64,000 bases of DNA. Origin: Actinospica robiniae DSM 44927 (lineage in GTDB: Bacteria; Actinomycetota; Actinomycetes; Streptomycetales; Catenulisporaceae). The DNA lies in assembly GCF_000504285.1 (NCBI RefSeq), contig NZ_KI632511.1:1671372-1735371 (forward strand), in the 5' to 3' direction. Shown here in pieces: positions 24,214 to 33,599 of the stretch. Numbering within the stretch: the first letter of the stretch is position 1; each line of letters starts with the position of its first letter. Under the pieces are notes generated by a model, which was not told where the DNA came from, did no database searches, and saw only the letters and a list, made by a program, of their open reading frames with translations. Both the position numbers and the translations under genes were made by a program.

Positions 24214-25586
24214 TGGCCGCCGTCGTCGCCGAAGCCCCCTCGGCCGAGAACCCGCCCTCCGGACATCAGACCGCCGGCGCCGTTCCGGTCCACCGCGTGC
24301 TGCGCTTCGAACTGGTCAAGCAGTTCTCTCCGTGGCGGACGCGCCTGTTGATCCTGATCTGCTGGCTCGGCCCGGCGATCGTCGTCATCGGCATCGACCA
24401 GCAGGCGAATCTGCCCTCGGACACCCTGTTCGGCCGCGAACTGCACGCCACCGCGTGGGCCGCTCCGCTGGTGGCCCTGGGATTCTCCGGCACCTGGGGG
24501 CTGCCGCTGATCACCTCGCTCGTCGCCGGGGACGTGTTCGCCTCCGAGGACCGGCTCGGCACCTGGCGCCATCTGCTCGTCGCCGTCCGCTCGCACCGGC
24601 GGATCTTCGCGGCCAAAGCCCTGGCCAGCCTCAGCGTGATCGTGCTGCTGGTGGCCGGCCTCATCGCCTCCAGCCTGGTCGGTGGGCTCATCGCGGCCGG
24701 CAGCCACCCGCTGATCGGCCTGGACGGGCACACCCTCGCCGCCGGAGACGCGGCCGGCAGAATCCTGCTCGCCTGGGCCTGCGCGCTGGCCCCGACCCTC
24801 GCCCTGGCCGGCATCGGGCTGCTCGGCTCCGTCGCGCTCGGCCGCTCGCCGATGGGCCTGCTGCTGCCGGTCATCGTGGGGCTCGGCATGCAGGTGGCAC
24901 AGATGCTGCCGCTGCCGGTCGCGGTACGGCTCGCGCTGCCCGGCTACGCCTTCATCTCCTGGAACGGGCTGTTCGCCGAGCCGGAGCAACTCAGTCCGCT
25001 GCTGATCGGCGTGGCGGTCAGCCTCATCTGGGCGGCGGCCGCGACCGCGCTGGCATACCTGCTGTTCGTCCGCCGCGACTTCACCAACCTCACCCACGAC
25101 GGATCCGGTCGCAAGGCCCTGGCCATGGGCGCGCTGCCGCTGATCGGCGTGTTCGCCCTCTGCGCCGGCGTGATCGCCGGCGCGACCGGGGCCACCGGCT
25201 CCGGCATCGACCAGGCCGGTCTTCAGCGCTCGCTCGCCACCGAGTTCGCGCACCTCTACCGCCTGCAGGAACAGCAGCTGCACCGTCCGCCGGTCACCGA
25301 AACGCAGCTGCAAGCCTCAGCGTCCTGCGTCAAGGCCGAAGGGCTTTCGGCGCAGGAGGGTCCCGGCGACGACTGGCGCTGCACCGTCTCCTGGCACGTT
25401 CCGGGCGCCGCGCTCACCGGACAGGCGATCTACCAGCTCGACGTCACCCCGAACGGACGGTACATCGCCGACGGCGACGGACCGAAGGAAGTCAACGGCT
25501 ACTTCCTGGTGCACACCGCGGACGGGGACGTGCCGAACCCGCTCTGGCAGTTCGACGGGAACGTCGACCTGCTTGCCACCCCCTGA
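24213..25586 (+). CDS. ABC transporter permease with extracytoplasmic tail
   Basis: A 457-residue ABC-2 type permease. Six or more membrane helices lie between about residues 45 and 340 (LLILICWLGPAIVVIGI, AAPLVALGFSGTWGLPLITS, VIVLLVAGLIASSLVGGLIA, MGLLLPVIVGLGMQVAQM, LLIGVAVSLIWAAAATALAY, GALPLIGVFALCAGVIAGAT). The last 130 residues are soluble and resemble a small secreted domain (ASASCVKAEGLSAQEGPGDD, WRCTVSWHVPGAALTGQAIY) with two Cys that could pair. It overlaps the ATPase gene and is followed after 22 bases by a secreted phosphoesterase gene, forming a three-gene operon. Confidence 0.88.
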   Translation: MAAVVAEAPSAENPPSGHQTAGAVPVHRVLRFELVKQFSPWRTRLLILICWLGPAIVVIGIDQQANLPSDTLFGRELHATAWAAPLVALGFSGTWGLPLITSLVAGDVFASEDRLGTWRHLLVAVRSHRRIFAAKALASLSVIVLLVAGLIASSLVGGLIAAGSHPLIGLDGHTLAAGDAAGRILLAWACALAPTLALAGIGLLGSVALGRSPMGLLLPVIVGLGMQVAQMLPLPVAVRLALPGYAFISWNGLFAEPEQLSPLLIGVAVSLIWAAAATALAYLLFVRRDFTNLTHDGSGRKALAMGALPLIGVFALCAGVIAGATGATGSGIDQAGLQRSLATEFAHLYRLQEQQLHRPPVTETQLQASASCVKAEGLSAQEGPGDDWRCTVSWHVPGAALTGQAIYQLDVTPNGRYIADGDGPKEVNGYFLVHTADGDVPNPLWQFDGNVDLLATP

Positions 25587-25608
25587 AACCCACCGGAGGA
25601 TCCCACCG

Positions 25609-28368
25609 ATGCAGGTAACGCGACGCAAGCTGCCGCAGGGCAAGACAGCAGAACCCACTTCCGGCCGGACCCGCAGCCGCCTGAGGACGGCCGGTGCCGC
25701 CTCCGTCGTGCTCGTCCTGACCGGAGCCGGCGTCGGCTCCGCGTCCACCCAGCAGTTCGGCACCCAGCAGGTCGGCCAGCAGACCGACCAGGGCCAGGTG
25801 CTCCCGGACGACCAGTACCTCAACCCGATCGGCTCGAGCCTGGTGCTCAACCAGGGCAAGATCATGGCCGCCTCGATCAGCCCGGACGGCAGCCACATGG
25901 CCGCCACCGTCACCGACGGCGGCGTCGCGCTGGTCATCATCGACCTGCGCACCTACACGGTCCAGCAGGTCATCGGGAACTCCGCGACCGCCGACCTGAA
26001 GATCAGCGGCAACGACGTCGGCCAGGCCTCGCCGACCTACTCCCCCGACGGCAGCTCGCTGTGGATCGGCCGCACCGACGGCTACACCAAGTTCAATGTG
26101 AACGCGGACGGCAGCCTGGCCAACCCGGTCAACGTCGCCATCGCGGCCGACGGCGCGATGCACGCGCTCTCGGCCAAGGCGCTCTTCTCCGCCGACGGCT
26201 CGACCGTGTACGCGGCGGTCAACGGCCAGAACCGGGTCGTGGCCATCGACGCCGCGAGCGGCGCCATCACGCAGAGCTGGAACACCGGGATCGCCCCGCG
26301 CGGCATGGTGATGGTCGGCGGCAAGCTCTACGTCACCGACGAGGGCGGGCGCACCGCCCAGGCCGGCGACACGACCATGGACTCCTACGGCACCGCCGTG
26401 CCGGCCAACGGCAAGACCGGCTCCTCCACCACCGGCGAGGTCAGCGTCATCGACCCGGCGCACCCGACCGCGGCGGTCGGCCAGATCGCCGTCGGCCTGC
26501 ACCCCACCGCGGTGTTCGCCGCCGGCAAGACGATCTTCGTGGCCAACACCAACAGCGACACCGTCTCGGTGATCGACGCCACCCGCGGCAAGGTGATGCA
26601 GACGATCTCGACCCAGCCCTGGCCGGAGTCCTCGGTCGGCTACGAGCCGGACGCGATCACCCTGACCGCCGACGGCCACCTGCTGGTCTCCCTCGGCCGG
26701 GCCAACGCGGTGGCGGTCTACCGCTTCTCCTCGGCCCGGCAGCCGGTCAGCTACGTGGGCCTGCTGCCCACCGGCTACTTCCCGGCCGAGATCGCCGTGG
26801 ACGGCAACCAGATCGTGGTGGCCAACACCCGCGGCATCGACGCGCTGCGTCCGACCACCGCGGCCGGCCACAACACCCACGACACCACGGGCAGCGTCAC
26901 CCACTTCACGCTGCCGAGCGACCAGGCGATCCGCGGCTACACCGGCAAGGTGTTCCAGTACAACGGCTGGACCAAGAACTCGGTGCAGTACGCCCAGGGC
27001 AAGGGGGCGAAGAAGGCCGTCCCGGTGCCGGCGAAGATCGGCGACCCCTCGACGATCAAGCACGTGTTCCTCGTCGTCAAGGAGAACCGGACCTACGACC
27101 AGGTCTTCGGCGACATGCCGCAGGGCAACGGCGATCCGGCGCTGACCCAGTTCGGCGAGGCCGTGACCCCCAACCAGCACGCGCTGGCGGACCAGTTCGG
27201 CCTCTACGACAACTTCTACGACGCCGGCACGAACTCGGCCGAGGGCCACAACTGGCTGATGCAGGCGGACGACCCGGAGTACACCGAGTCCTCCGCGGGC
27301 GAGTACCTGCGCAGCTACGACACCGAGAGCGACGTCCTGGGCCACCAGGAGTCCGGCTTCATCTGGACCGGGGCCGAGGCCGCGGGCGACACGGTCAAGG
27401 ACTTCGGCGAGTTCGACTCGATCGAGAGCAAGCCGGCCGGCGCGACCTGGCAGAACCTTTACTGCGAGTCGCAGACCATGGCCGCCACCGGCGACCCGAG
27501 CGCGTACCCGATCCAGGAGGGCTCGGCGATCCCGTCCCTCAACGCGGTGACGGTGCCGGGCTTCCCGCAGTTCGACCTGTCCGTGCCGGACGTGTACAAG
27601 GCCCAGGTCTGGAAGCAGGACTTCGAGCAGAACGGCCCGGCCAACCTGAACATGTTCTGGCTCTCGAACGACCACACCGGCGGCCCGACCAGCCCGGCCG
27701 CCCAGGTCGCCGACAACGACCTGGCCCTCGGCCAGATCGTGGACACCATCTCGCACAGCAAGTACTGGAAGGACTCGGTCATCTTCGTGGTCGAGGACGA
27801 CTCGCAGGCCGGCCTCGACCACGTGGACGGCCACCGCGCCCCGGTCCAGGTCATCAGCCCCTGGGCCCAGCACGGCGTGGTCGACGACCAGTACTACACG
27901 CAGATCACGATGGTCCGCACGATCGAGCAGATCCTCGGCATCCAGCCGATGAACCAGCTCGACTCCGCGGCCACCCCGATGACCACGGCGTTCACCGACA
28001 AGCCGAACTACACGCCGTTCAACGCGGTGCCGAACCAGACCTCGCTGACCCTCGGCCTGTCCACCGAGCCCTCCTGCGGCGAGAACGTGCCCTCCGGCCA
28101 GACCGCCGCCTCCGTCGCCCAGGCGAACCTCGCCGCCGTCAGCGTGCCGACCGCCGAGAAGTCGGTGGCCGCCGAGTGGCAGTCCTGGGCCAAGCAGCAG
28201 CACCTTACCGGGTCGACCGCCGTTCCGGACTACGCCAACCCGGAGCAGATGAACCGCTACACGTACTACCAGAACAACGGCTGGACCAAGCCGTACCCGG
28301 GCGACAGCAAGATCTACGCGCCCAACGACGTGCCGGGCGCCTTCATCCCGTCCGCCGACGGCGACTGA
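25609..28368 (+). CDS. secreted YncE-like beta-propeller / phosphoesterase protein
   Basis: A 919-residue protein starting at ATG 25609, after CCGGAGGATCCCACCG. A basic N terminus and one hydrophobic stretch (AGAASVVLVLTGAGVGSAS) form a signal or anchor. Residues about 60-440 are a YVTN/YncE-type beta-propeller (AASISPDGSHMAATVTDGGV, NSDTVSVIDATRGKVMQTIS). The second half is an alkaline phosphatase/phospholipase C-like phosphoesterase domain: KHVFLVVKENRTYDQVFGDM, NFYDAGTNSAEGHNWLMQAD and FVVEDDSQAGLDHVDGHRAP contain the metal-binding Asp, Glu and His residues. It belongs to the bifunctional YncE/alkaline phosphatase family. The operon with an ABC exporter suggests surface localisation. The substrate is unknown. 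Confidence 0.9.
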   Translation: MQVTRRKLPQGKTAEPTSGRTRSRLRTAGAASVVLVLTGAGVGSASTQQFGTQQVGQQTDQGQVLPDDQYLNPIGSSLVLNQGKIMAASISPDGSHMAATVTDGGVALVIIDLRTYTVQQVIGNSATADLKISGNDVGQASPTYSPDGSSLWIGRTDGYTKFNVNADGSLANPVNVAIAADGAMHALSAKALFSADGSTVYAAVNGQNRVVAIDAASGAITQSWNTGIAPRGMVMVGGKLYVTDEGGRTAQAGDTTMDSYGTAVPANGKTGSSTTGEVSVIDPAHPTAAVGQIAVGLHPTAVFAAGKTIFVANTNSDTVSVIDATRGKVMQTISTQPWPESSVGYEPDAITLTADGHLLVSLGRANAVAVYRFSSARQPVSYVGLLPTGYFPAEIAVDGNQIVVANTRGIDALRPTTAAGHNTHDTTGSVTHFTLPSDQAIRGYTGKVFQYNGWTKNSVQYAQGKGAKKAVPVPAKIGDPSTIKHVFLVVKENRTYDQVFGDMPQGNGDPALTQFGEAVTPNQHALADQFGLYDNFYDAGTNSAEGHNWLMQADDPEYTESSAGEYLRSYDTESDVLGHQESGFIWTGAEAAGDTVKDFGEFDSIESKPAGATWQNLYCESQTMAATGDPSAYPIQEGSAIPSLNAVTVPGFPQFDLSVPDVYKAQVWKQDFEQNGPANLNMFWLSNDHTGGPTSPAAQVADNDLALGQIVDTISHSKYWKDSVIFVVEDDSQAGLDHVDGHRAPVQVISPWAQHGVVDDQYYTQITMVRTIEQILGIQPMNQLDSAATPMTTAFTDKPNYTPFNAVPNQTSLTLGLSTEPSCGENVPSGQTAASVAQANLAAVSVPTAEKSVAAEWQSWAKQQHLTGSTAVPDYANPEQMNRYTYYQNNGWTKPYPGDSKIYAPNDVPGAFIPSADGD

Positions 28369-28449
28369 ACCACGGCGCTGGAGAAGCGCGGCGCTGCGGT
28401 ACTGAAGAACCACAGCCACGCTGTGCCGAAGCAGGGCAATGATCGAGAG

Positions 28450-28754
28450 CACTGAGTAAGCCGTCGCACGTCGAACGCGCCCGGCCGGGACATCCGGCCG
28501 GGCGTCGGCGTTCGCAAGGCCAGCTCCGCCAGCGCGGCGTCATCCGCGGCGAACGGCTCGGCAACGCTCAAATCCATGGTCTCGATCAGTTCGGCCACAG
28601 CATCGCTCGCGGCGATCATGCTCGCGTTCGGCGACCAATCGAAGAGGAAGGCGACGTCGGGTTTGACAAGCCGCCGGAGCTGGGAATGCGACGTCGGGGC
28701 CAGACCGTGGATCGTAGCGATCGCCGGATCAGGGTGCTGGCCCTCGTCATCCAC
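28450..28754 (-). pseudogene. possible gene remnant
   Basis: The reverse strand contains about 100 residues with coding-like composition (RRLVKPDVAFLFDWSPNASM, AVAELIETMDLSVAEPFAAD), continuing into the operon terminator. An adjacent frame just upstream (MRFRPDVALGVCSARRTIAW) suggests a frameshift near 28750. No family is recognised. It may be a decayed immunity-type gene. Confidence 0.3.
28478..28504. terminator. strong hairpin after phosphoesterase operon
   Basis: CGCCCGGCCGG and CCGGCCGGGCG form a perfect 11-bp stem with a 5-base loop, about 110 bases after the phosphoesterase stop. No T-run, as usual in GC-rich actinobacteria. Confidence 0.6.
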
Positions 28755-28959
28755 GCGATCGTCCTACGAGCAGAGCACACGCCGAGGGCCACGTCCGGCC
28801 GGAAGCGCATCGGAAGCGCACCGTGTCTTGTAGTGGAAGGGGCCTGGCTGTTCGCATCGTCGCATGACAAACCAGTCCTGCGACCTGCGGCGAGCCGGCG
28901 CGCCGCATGCCCTTCAGTCCGCCGCGGCGGGCGGCGCCGGAGGCGGGGTCCACCGTGCA

Positions 28960-29079
28960 CGATGACGACGACTGGACGAGTTCATCTTTCGCCAGCCGAA
29001 GACCCGATCCGAAGTCGAGGCGGTTGCCGCCGCCGCACAGGCGGACCCGGATGACGGTTACGAACTGCCGAGACTCTAG
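28960..29079 (+). pseudogene. 3' end of a small gene before repeat B
   Basis: The frame ending with TAG at 29077-29079 reads LDEFIFRQPKTRSEVEAVAA and AQADPDDGYELPRL, with good codon bias. Directly upstream it hits TGA, while an ATG in the neighbouring frame (GATGACGACGAC) would connect if one base were added. So this is a truncated or frameshifted small acidic protein. Repeat B copy 2 starts 4 bases later. Confidence 0.4.
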
Positions 29080-29082
29080 ATT

Positions 29083-29139
29083 TGCCCGATGCTTGCCCGT
29101 CGGGAAGCAGCCAAACGGTGAATCGCGGGGACTCACGGG
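29083..29139 (+). repeat. repeat B, copy 2
   Basis: Matches 18790-18847 in about 50 of 57 positions by eye, including TGCCCGTCGGGA(A/G)GCAGCC and CGGGGACTCACGGG. It ends one small-gene remnant and is followed 50 bases later by repeat A copy 2, giving a B-A junction. Confidence 0.55.
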
Positions 29140-29188
29140 CCGAAAGGTCTCGGCGCCACGCCAGAAGCACGGCGCGCTAGATCTGCAT

Positions 29189-29321
29189 GGCGGTACCGCA
29201 GTCGAGTACAGCAACGAGCACGACGATCAGCGGTTCAGGCCGACGCTAGCTGAGGTAGCCCGTTTGGGTATGCCCTGATTTGCCCATGGGTTGCACTGAG
29301 TTCGGATCGAGGGGTCACGCC
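29189..29321 (+). repeat. repeat A, copy 2
   Basis: Closest relative of 18341-18475. Shared blocks: CGAGTACAGCAAC, TCAGCGGT(T/C)CAGG(C/T)CGACGCT, GGGTATGC and a GAGTTCG(G/C)ATCGAGGGG end followed by GTCACGCC. Confidence 0.6.
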
Positions 29322-29351
29322 AGCGAACCGCGAAGTCGCCGTACTCGCAGC

Positions 29352-29643
29352 ATGGATCGCTACGAAGGACCCGCGCGCTTGGAGTGGTGGGCGAACCGAA
29401 GCACCTGCCTGGGATCCGTCGACGTCGAGCTTAGCGTTACGGCCGATGCCGGCGGATGGCACGCGTCCGCTACGTTCGCCTCGCAGCTCGACTACGACCA
29501 GCAGGATGGCTGGCCGTTCCTGCCGGACTTGTTCGGACTTGTCTCCGTACTTCACGCTCCGGCTGCTCGAGGACGAAGGTTCGACGATCGACGTCAAGGT
29601 TGTCGAGGAACCAGACGGACGACTGGCGCTCACGGCCGCATGA
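29352..29643 (+). pseudogene. small acidic protein gene, one frameshift
   Basis: From ATG 29352 the frame reads MDRYEGPARLEWWANRSTCL, ELSVTADAGGWHASATFASQ and DQQDGWPFLPDLFGLVS. Near 29540 the coding frame changes and continues SPYFTLRLLEDEGSTIDVKV and VEEPDGRLALTAA to TGA at 29643. Together this gives an about 97-residue acidic protein, broken by a single base. It lies between repeat A copy 2 and a repeat B core. The family is not recognised; size and setting resemble the immunity-like genes of the other A-B modules. Confidence 0.5.
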
Positions 29644-29652
29644 CGAGACGTC

Positions 29653-29678
29653 GTGCCCGATGCGTGCCCGTCGGGAGG
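29653..29678 (+). repeat. repeat B core, copy 3
   Basis: GTGCCCGATGCGTGCCCGTC then GGGAGG, matching the core of repeats B1 and B2. It is followed by GGTCGTGGATTCGATCCC, which resembles a tRNA T arm, and suggests an old attachment site. Confidence 0.5.
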
Positions 29679-29876
29679 AAGAGGTCGTGGATTCGATCCC
29701 TGCATCGCCCGCCGCCAAGGAGCAGGCGACTCTGGCAGTCTCCCCACATTCGAAATCCCCGCACCCCCGCCGCAGGTATCAGGCTGCGGGCACGCGCCGT
29801 GAAGCCGCGCGACTCGGGTAGCTTGGCAGTGCTCGAATCCGGACGATCCCGCTTCACCTCAGTCTCGGAGGCCGCC

Positions 29877-30389
29877 ATGCCGCTCACCCCCGAACCAGGA
29901 CACTGGCAACTCGACCCTGCCCGCTCCACCGTGAGGTTCCGGCACAAGACATTCTGGGGTCTGGTCACCGTGAAAGGCAGGTTCTCCTCGGTGAGCGGAG
30001 AAGGTGAGGTCTCGCCGAGCGGCGCCGCCACCGGCACGCTCACCGTCGACTCCGCCTCGCTCAGCACCAGGCTGCCCATGCGTGACAAACACCTGCGCTC
30101 CGCGGACTTCCTCGACGCCGAGAACCACGCCGCCATCGTCTTCACCGCACGCGGCATCACGCCGCGGGAGGGCGACACCGTCGAGGTCGAGGGCACTTTG
30201 ACCGTGCGCGGCACCACCCGCCCGCTCTCGTTCACCGCGCGCGCGGAGAAGGCGGACGGCGACGCGATCGCTCTGCGCGGCAACGCGGCGATCGACCGGG
30301 AGGAGTACGGCCTGACCTGGAATCAGATAGGCATGATCCGCGGCCTGACGTCCGTGGCCGTGGATCTGTACTTCGCTCCCTCGGCCTGA
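29877..30389 (+). CDS. YceI family protein
   Basis: A 170-residue protein of the YceI lipocalin-like family, which binds isoprenoid-type lipids in a beta-barrel. Key stretches are HWQLDPARSTVRFRHKTFWG, VKGRFSSVSGEGEVSPSG, MRDKHLRSADFLDAENHAAI and the closing NAAIDREEYGLTWNQIGMIR. There is no signal peptide, as in many actinobacterial members, so it probably stays in the cytoplasm. ATG at 29877 follows CGGAGGCCGCC. It is a single gene. The ligand is not predictable. Confidence 0.92.
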   Translation: MPLTPEPGHWQLDPARSTVRFRHKTFWGLVTVKGRFSSVSGEGEVSPSGAATGTLTVDSASLSTRLPMRDKHLRSADFLDAENHAAIVFTARGITPREGDTVEVEGTLTVRGTTRPLSFTARAEKADGDAIALRGNAAIDREEYGLTWNQIGMIRGLTSVAVDLYFAPSA

Positions 30390-30619
30390 CCCGCCGGCCG
30401 AGCGTCCGCGACACGCAACTGCCGCGTGCCCGGCCGCGTGGGGTGCGTGGTGCCGGCGTCGACGCGGTGCCGCACCGCCTTCTCCGCTCGGGTCCGTCCC
30501 CCGCAGGCTCCGTCATGGTGAATCGAGTTCGTCCCTCGGCGGACCGGGGACCACACGTGGCTCGCCTGTCGGAGAGCGCGCGTGACGCAGGAAACTGGGG
30601 CGGGGCGACAGGCTCTGCC

Positions 30620-32035
30620 TCAGCACAGCAGGTCGGCGACGGCGGCGATGCCCGGAGCGATCGCGCGCTCGGGGACGTTGCCGAAGCCGAGGACGAGTTG
30701 CGCCGGCGCGTCCTGGTCGACGGCTCGGTAGCCGCCCATCGCGTGCAGGCCCACGAGCCGCTCGCGGGCCGCGGCGACCACCTCGTGCTCGCGCGCATGC
30801 GGCGGGAGGTGCGCGACGGCGTGGAAGCCCGCGGCCAGGCCGGTCAGCCGCACGCTCGGGGCGTGCTCGGCGACCGCGTCGACGAGCCCGCTGCGGCGGA
30901 CGGCGTAGAGCGAGCGCATGCGGCGCAGGTGCCGATCGTAGCGGCCGGAGCCGAGCAGTTCGGCCAGGGCGAGCTGGTCCAGGGTGGACGAGCCGCGGTC
31001 GCCGACCTGCTTGTGCGCGGCGACCGCGGCGGCGAGCGCCGGCGGAGCCAGGATCCAGCCGAGGCGCACGGCCGGGGCGAGCGTCTTGCTGACGGTCCCG
31101 ATCGTGAACACCCGACTCGGGGCGAGGCCCTGCAGCACGCCGACCGGCTCCCGGTCGTAGCGGAACTCGGAGTCGTAGTCGTCCTCGATGACGAACGCGT
31201 CCTCGCGCACCGCCCAGTCCACCAACGCCTGCCTGCGCCGGGCCGCGAGCACGACCCCGGTGGGCGACTGGTGTGCCGGAGTGACCACGACGGCCTGCGC
31301 GCCGCCGGCCGCCAGGGCGTCGACGTCGATCCCGTGCTCGTCGACGGGGACGTGCACGACCCGGAGTCCGAGCTGGGCGGCGGCCCGCAGGGTCTCGCTG
31401 TTCTCGACGCTGCCGTAGCCGGGGTCCTCGAACGCGGCGCACCGGATGCCGGCCTCGACCAGGGCGCGCAGGACGAGGTTGATGCCTTGCGCGAACCCGG
31501 AACTGACGATCAGCTGTTCGGGCACGGCGGCCGCGGCGCGCACCCGCCCGAGGTACCCGGCGAGCACCCGGCGCAGGACCTCGTGGCCGCGCGGGTCGCC
31601 GTAGTCGAGGTCGGCATTGGCCACGTTCGCGCAGGCCGTGCGCACCGCGCGGACCCAGTCCTCACGCGGGAAGCTCGCCAGGTCGGGCACTCCGGCCCGG
31701 AAGTCGGCGATGAGGGCCGGTCGCGGCGGCTGCGGTGCCGGTGCCGACGGCGGCCGGGTGGCGGCGAACCGCGCGACGCGCGTGGCCGAGCCCGTGCGGC
31801 TGGTCAGATACCCCTCGGCGAGCAGCTGGTGGTAGCAGTCCTGGACCAGCCCGCGTGACACGCCGAGCTCGCGGGCCAACTCGCGTGAGGAGGGCAGCCG
31901 TTCGCCCCCGGGCAGCCGACCGCCGCGGATCGCCTCGCGCAGACGGTCTTCGAGCTGGGCTCGCAGCGGCTGCCCGCTGTCCCGGTCCAGCCGGATCAGC
32001 AGCGCCGGACTCAAACCGGACCACTCGACCGCCAT
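30620..32035 (-). CDS. MocR-type transcriptional regulator
   Basis: A 471-residue fusion. Residues 1-85 form a GntR winged helix (PLRAQLEDRLREAIRGGRLP, LPSSRELARELGVSRGLVQD). The remainder is a fold-type I aminotransferase domain with the PLP region (LIVSSGFAQGINLVLRALVE, DYDSEFRYDREPVGVLQG, IGTVSKTLAPAVRLGWILAP with the PLP Lys). Such proteins sense PLP or amino compounds and control a neighbouring gene. The ATG at 32035 is 48 bases from the start of a divergent MFS gene, its probable target. The frame extends upstream through the MFS gene in antisense, which is a shadow. Confidence 0.92.
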   Translation of the reverse strand: MAVEWSGLSPALLIRLDRDSGQPLRAQLEDRLREAIRGGRLPGGERLPSSRELARELGVSRGLVQDCYHQLLAEGYLTSRTGSATRVARFAATRPPSAPAPQPPRPALIADFRAGVPDLASFPREDWVRAVRTACANVANADLDYGDPRGHEVLRRVLAGYLGRVRAAAAVPEQLIVSSGFAQGINLVLRALVEAGIRCAAFEDPGYGSVENSETLRAAAQLGLRVVHVPVDEHGIDVDALAAGGAQAVVVTPAHQSPTGVVLAARRRQALVDWAVREDAFVIEDDYDSEFRYDREPVGVLQGLAPSRVFTIGTVSKTLAPAVRLGWILAPPALAAAVAAHKQVGDRGSSTLDQLALAELLGSGRYDRHLRRMRSLYAVRRSGLVDAVAEHAPSVRLTGLAAGFHAVAHLPPHAREHEVVAAARERLVGLHAMGGYRAVDQDAPAQLVLGFGNVPERAIAPGIAAVADLLC

Positions 32036-32083
32036 GGAATTGGACCTTACCAGCGCTCCGCCTGCCGACCTACCTTCGAAGGT
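32036..32083. promoter_or_regulatory. divergent promoter region MocR/MFS
   Basis: 48 bases between two divergent starts, containing TACCTTCGAAGGTA (32068-32081), a 14-base perfect palindrome right before the MFS ATG. This is a plausible binding site for the MocR regulator. Confidence 0.5.
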
Positions 32084-33295
32084 ATGACGACGTTGACGCA
32101 GACGGATCCCCAGCCGCAGACGGGCACGGGCCAAGCCGCCGCGCGCATCGTCAGCCGGCCGCTGGCACTGGTCTTCCTCGCCGAGTTCTGTGCGCTCAGC
32201 AGCTTCTACCTGCTGGTCTCGGTCACCCCGGTGTACGCCGCGACCGCCGGCAGCGGCGGCGCGGGTCTGGTCACCGGCGTGCTGCTGGCCGGCACGGTGG
32301 TGGCGGAGCTCGCCTCGGCCGTGGTGATGCGGCGCTTCGCGCACCGCAGCGTGCTCGTGGCCGGGGCCCTTCTGCTGGGTGTCCCGGCACTCCTGCTGCA
32401 CCCCGGAAGCGCGCTGGGCGTGATCGTGGCGGTCAGCCTCGTCCGCGGCATCGGTTTCGGCCTGAGCACCGTCGTCGCCGGGGCGCTGACCGCGATGCTG
32501 CTTCCGCCGGAACGGCGCGGCGAAGGACTGGGCCTGTACGGGGTGGTGGCCACCGCGCCGGGCATCGTCGCGCTACCCCTGGGCGTCTGGCTGGCCGGGC
32601 ACTTCGGCGGCAGCGTGGTCATCCTGGCGACCGCGGTCACCGCGCTCGTCCCGCTGGCCGGGCTCCCCTGGCTGCCGGGGGGCGAGGACCGAGGCGCCCG
32701 CGAAGCCGCCGCGGACGCGCAGCCCACCCCGCTGCTGGAGAGCATCCGGCGCAGCGGGCAGATCCGGCTGGCGCTGATCTTCGCGTCCACCACGGTCGCC
32801 GCCGGCATCGTCGTCTCCTTCCTGCCGCTGGCCGCCGGCGTCTCCGGCGGCCTGGCCGCGGCGGGCCTGCTGGCCCAGTCGCTCACGGCCACCGTCAGCC
32901 GGTGGTGGGCCGGACGGTTCGGCGACCGCCACGGCCACGCCCGCCTGCTGGCGCCCTCCCTGCTGCTGTCCGCGCTCGCGCTCGGCGCGATGCTCTGGCC
33001 GACCTCCGCGGTGGCCGTGCTCGTCGGGATGTCCCTGTTCGGCGTGGGCTTCGGCATCGTACAGAACGCCACCTTCGCGCTGATGATCGAGCGCATGCCG
33101 TCCGCCGAGGCCGGCACCGCCAGTGCGCTGTGGAACCTCGCCTTCGACGCGGGCTACGGTGCCGGCCCGGCGGCGTTCGGGCTCGTGGTCGGGCACACGG
33201 GGTATCCCGCGGCCTTCATCATGACGGGCGCCGTGATGCTCGCCGCCGTGCCGGCCGCCGGCTCCCGCGCCGGCCGGACCACGAGGCGGGCCTGA
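32084..33295 (+). CDS. MFS transporter
   Basis: A 403-residue major facilitator with 12 predicted helices. Signatures include PLALVFLAEFCALSSFYLLV, a central charged loop (GGEDRGAREAAADAQPTP) and GTASALWNLAFDAGYGAGPA. The ATG at 32084 lies 2 bases after the palindrome TACCTTCGAAGGTA, so the transcript may have a very short leader. Divergent from a MocR regulator that likely controls it. Substrate probably a small metabolite or drug. The last residues are basic (GRTTRRA). Confidence 0.88.
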   Translation: MTTLTQTDPQPQTGTGQAAARIVSRPLALVFLAEFCALSSFYLLVSVTPVYAATAGSGGAGLVTGVLLAGTVVAELASAVVMRRFAHRSVLVAGALLLGVPALLLHPGSALGVIVAVSLVRGIGFGLSTVVAGALTAMLLPPERRGEGLGLYGVVATAPGIVALPLGVWLAGHFGGSVVILATAVTALVPLAGLPWLPGGEDRGAREAAADAQPTPLLESIRRSGQIRLALIFASTTVAAGIVVSFLPLAAGVSGGLAAAGLLAQSLTATVSRWWAGRFGDRHGHARLLAPSLLLSALALGAMLWPTSAVAVLVGMSLFGVGFGIVQNATFALMIERMPSAEAGTASALWNLAFDAGYGAGPAAFGLVVGHTGYPAAFIMTGAVMLAAVPAAGSRAGRTTRRA

Positions 33296-33469
33296 GCACG
33301 GATTCCGGGGGAACTCCCAGTCCCGGCCCGGCCCGCTCGTGCGGCCGCGGCCGCGGCCGGGTGTGCTTCGCTGGAGCCCGGCCACGACGGCTCAAGCGGA
33401 GGGAGAGCAGGACGCCATGAGCCCACTGATCGCGGGCACGACGCCCCGGAACAGGCCGGCAGGCCACTG
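33296..33469. other. intergenic, GC-rich, nothing recognised
   Basis: Contains CGGCCGCGGCCGCGGCCG near 33341, a simple GC repeat, and no gene. Confidence 0.35.
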
Positions 33470-33590
33470 ATGCCCGCCCCGCTGACGATCGCTTACTCGC
33501 CGTGTCCCAACGACACCTTCGTCGACCACGCGTGGGCGCGGGGACTGCTCCCCGACGCCGAGCCCCCGCGGGTCACGATCGCCCCGAAGC
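33470..33590 (+). pseudogene. mqnD N-terminal fragment
   Basis: From ATG 33470: LTIAYSPCPNDTFVDHAWAR, then GLLPDAEPPRVTIAPK. The SPCPNDTF start is diagnostic for 1,4-dihydroxy-6-naphthoate synthase (MqnD) of the futalosine menaquinone route. After about 38 residues the sequence changes abruptly into NRPS-type sequence. A working copy would have to exist elsewhere if this route is used. Confidence 0.7.
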
Positions 33591-33599
33591 GGAGGCGGT

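Noticed and set aside
25492-28452. 986-codon open frame antisense to the phosphoesterase gene
   Set aside because: It mirrors the third-position GC of the real gene, is full of V/G/R/L/H, and has no motif or start site. Typical shadow in GC-rich DNA.
29640-29700. tRNA-like T arm (GGATTCGATCC) after repeat B copy 3
   Set aside because: No acceptor, D or anticodon arm could be folded; kept only as a hint of an old attachment site.
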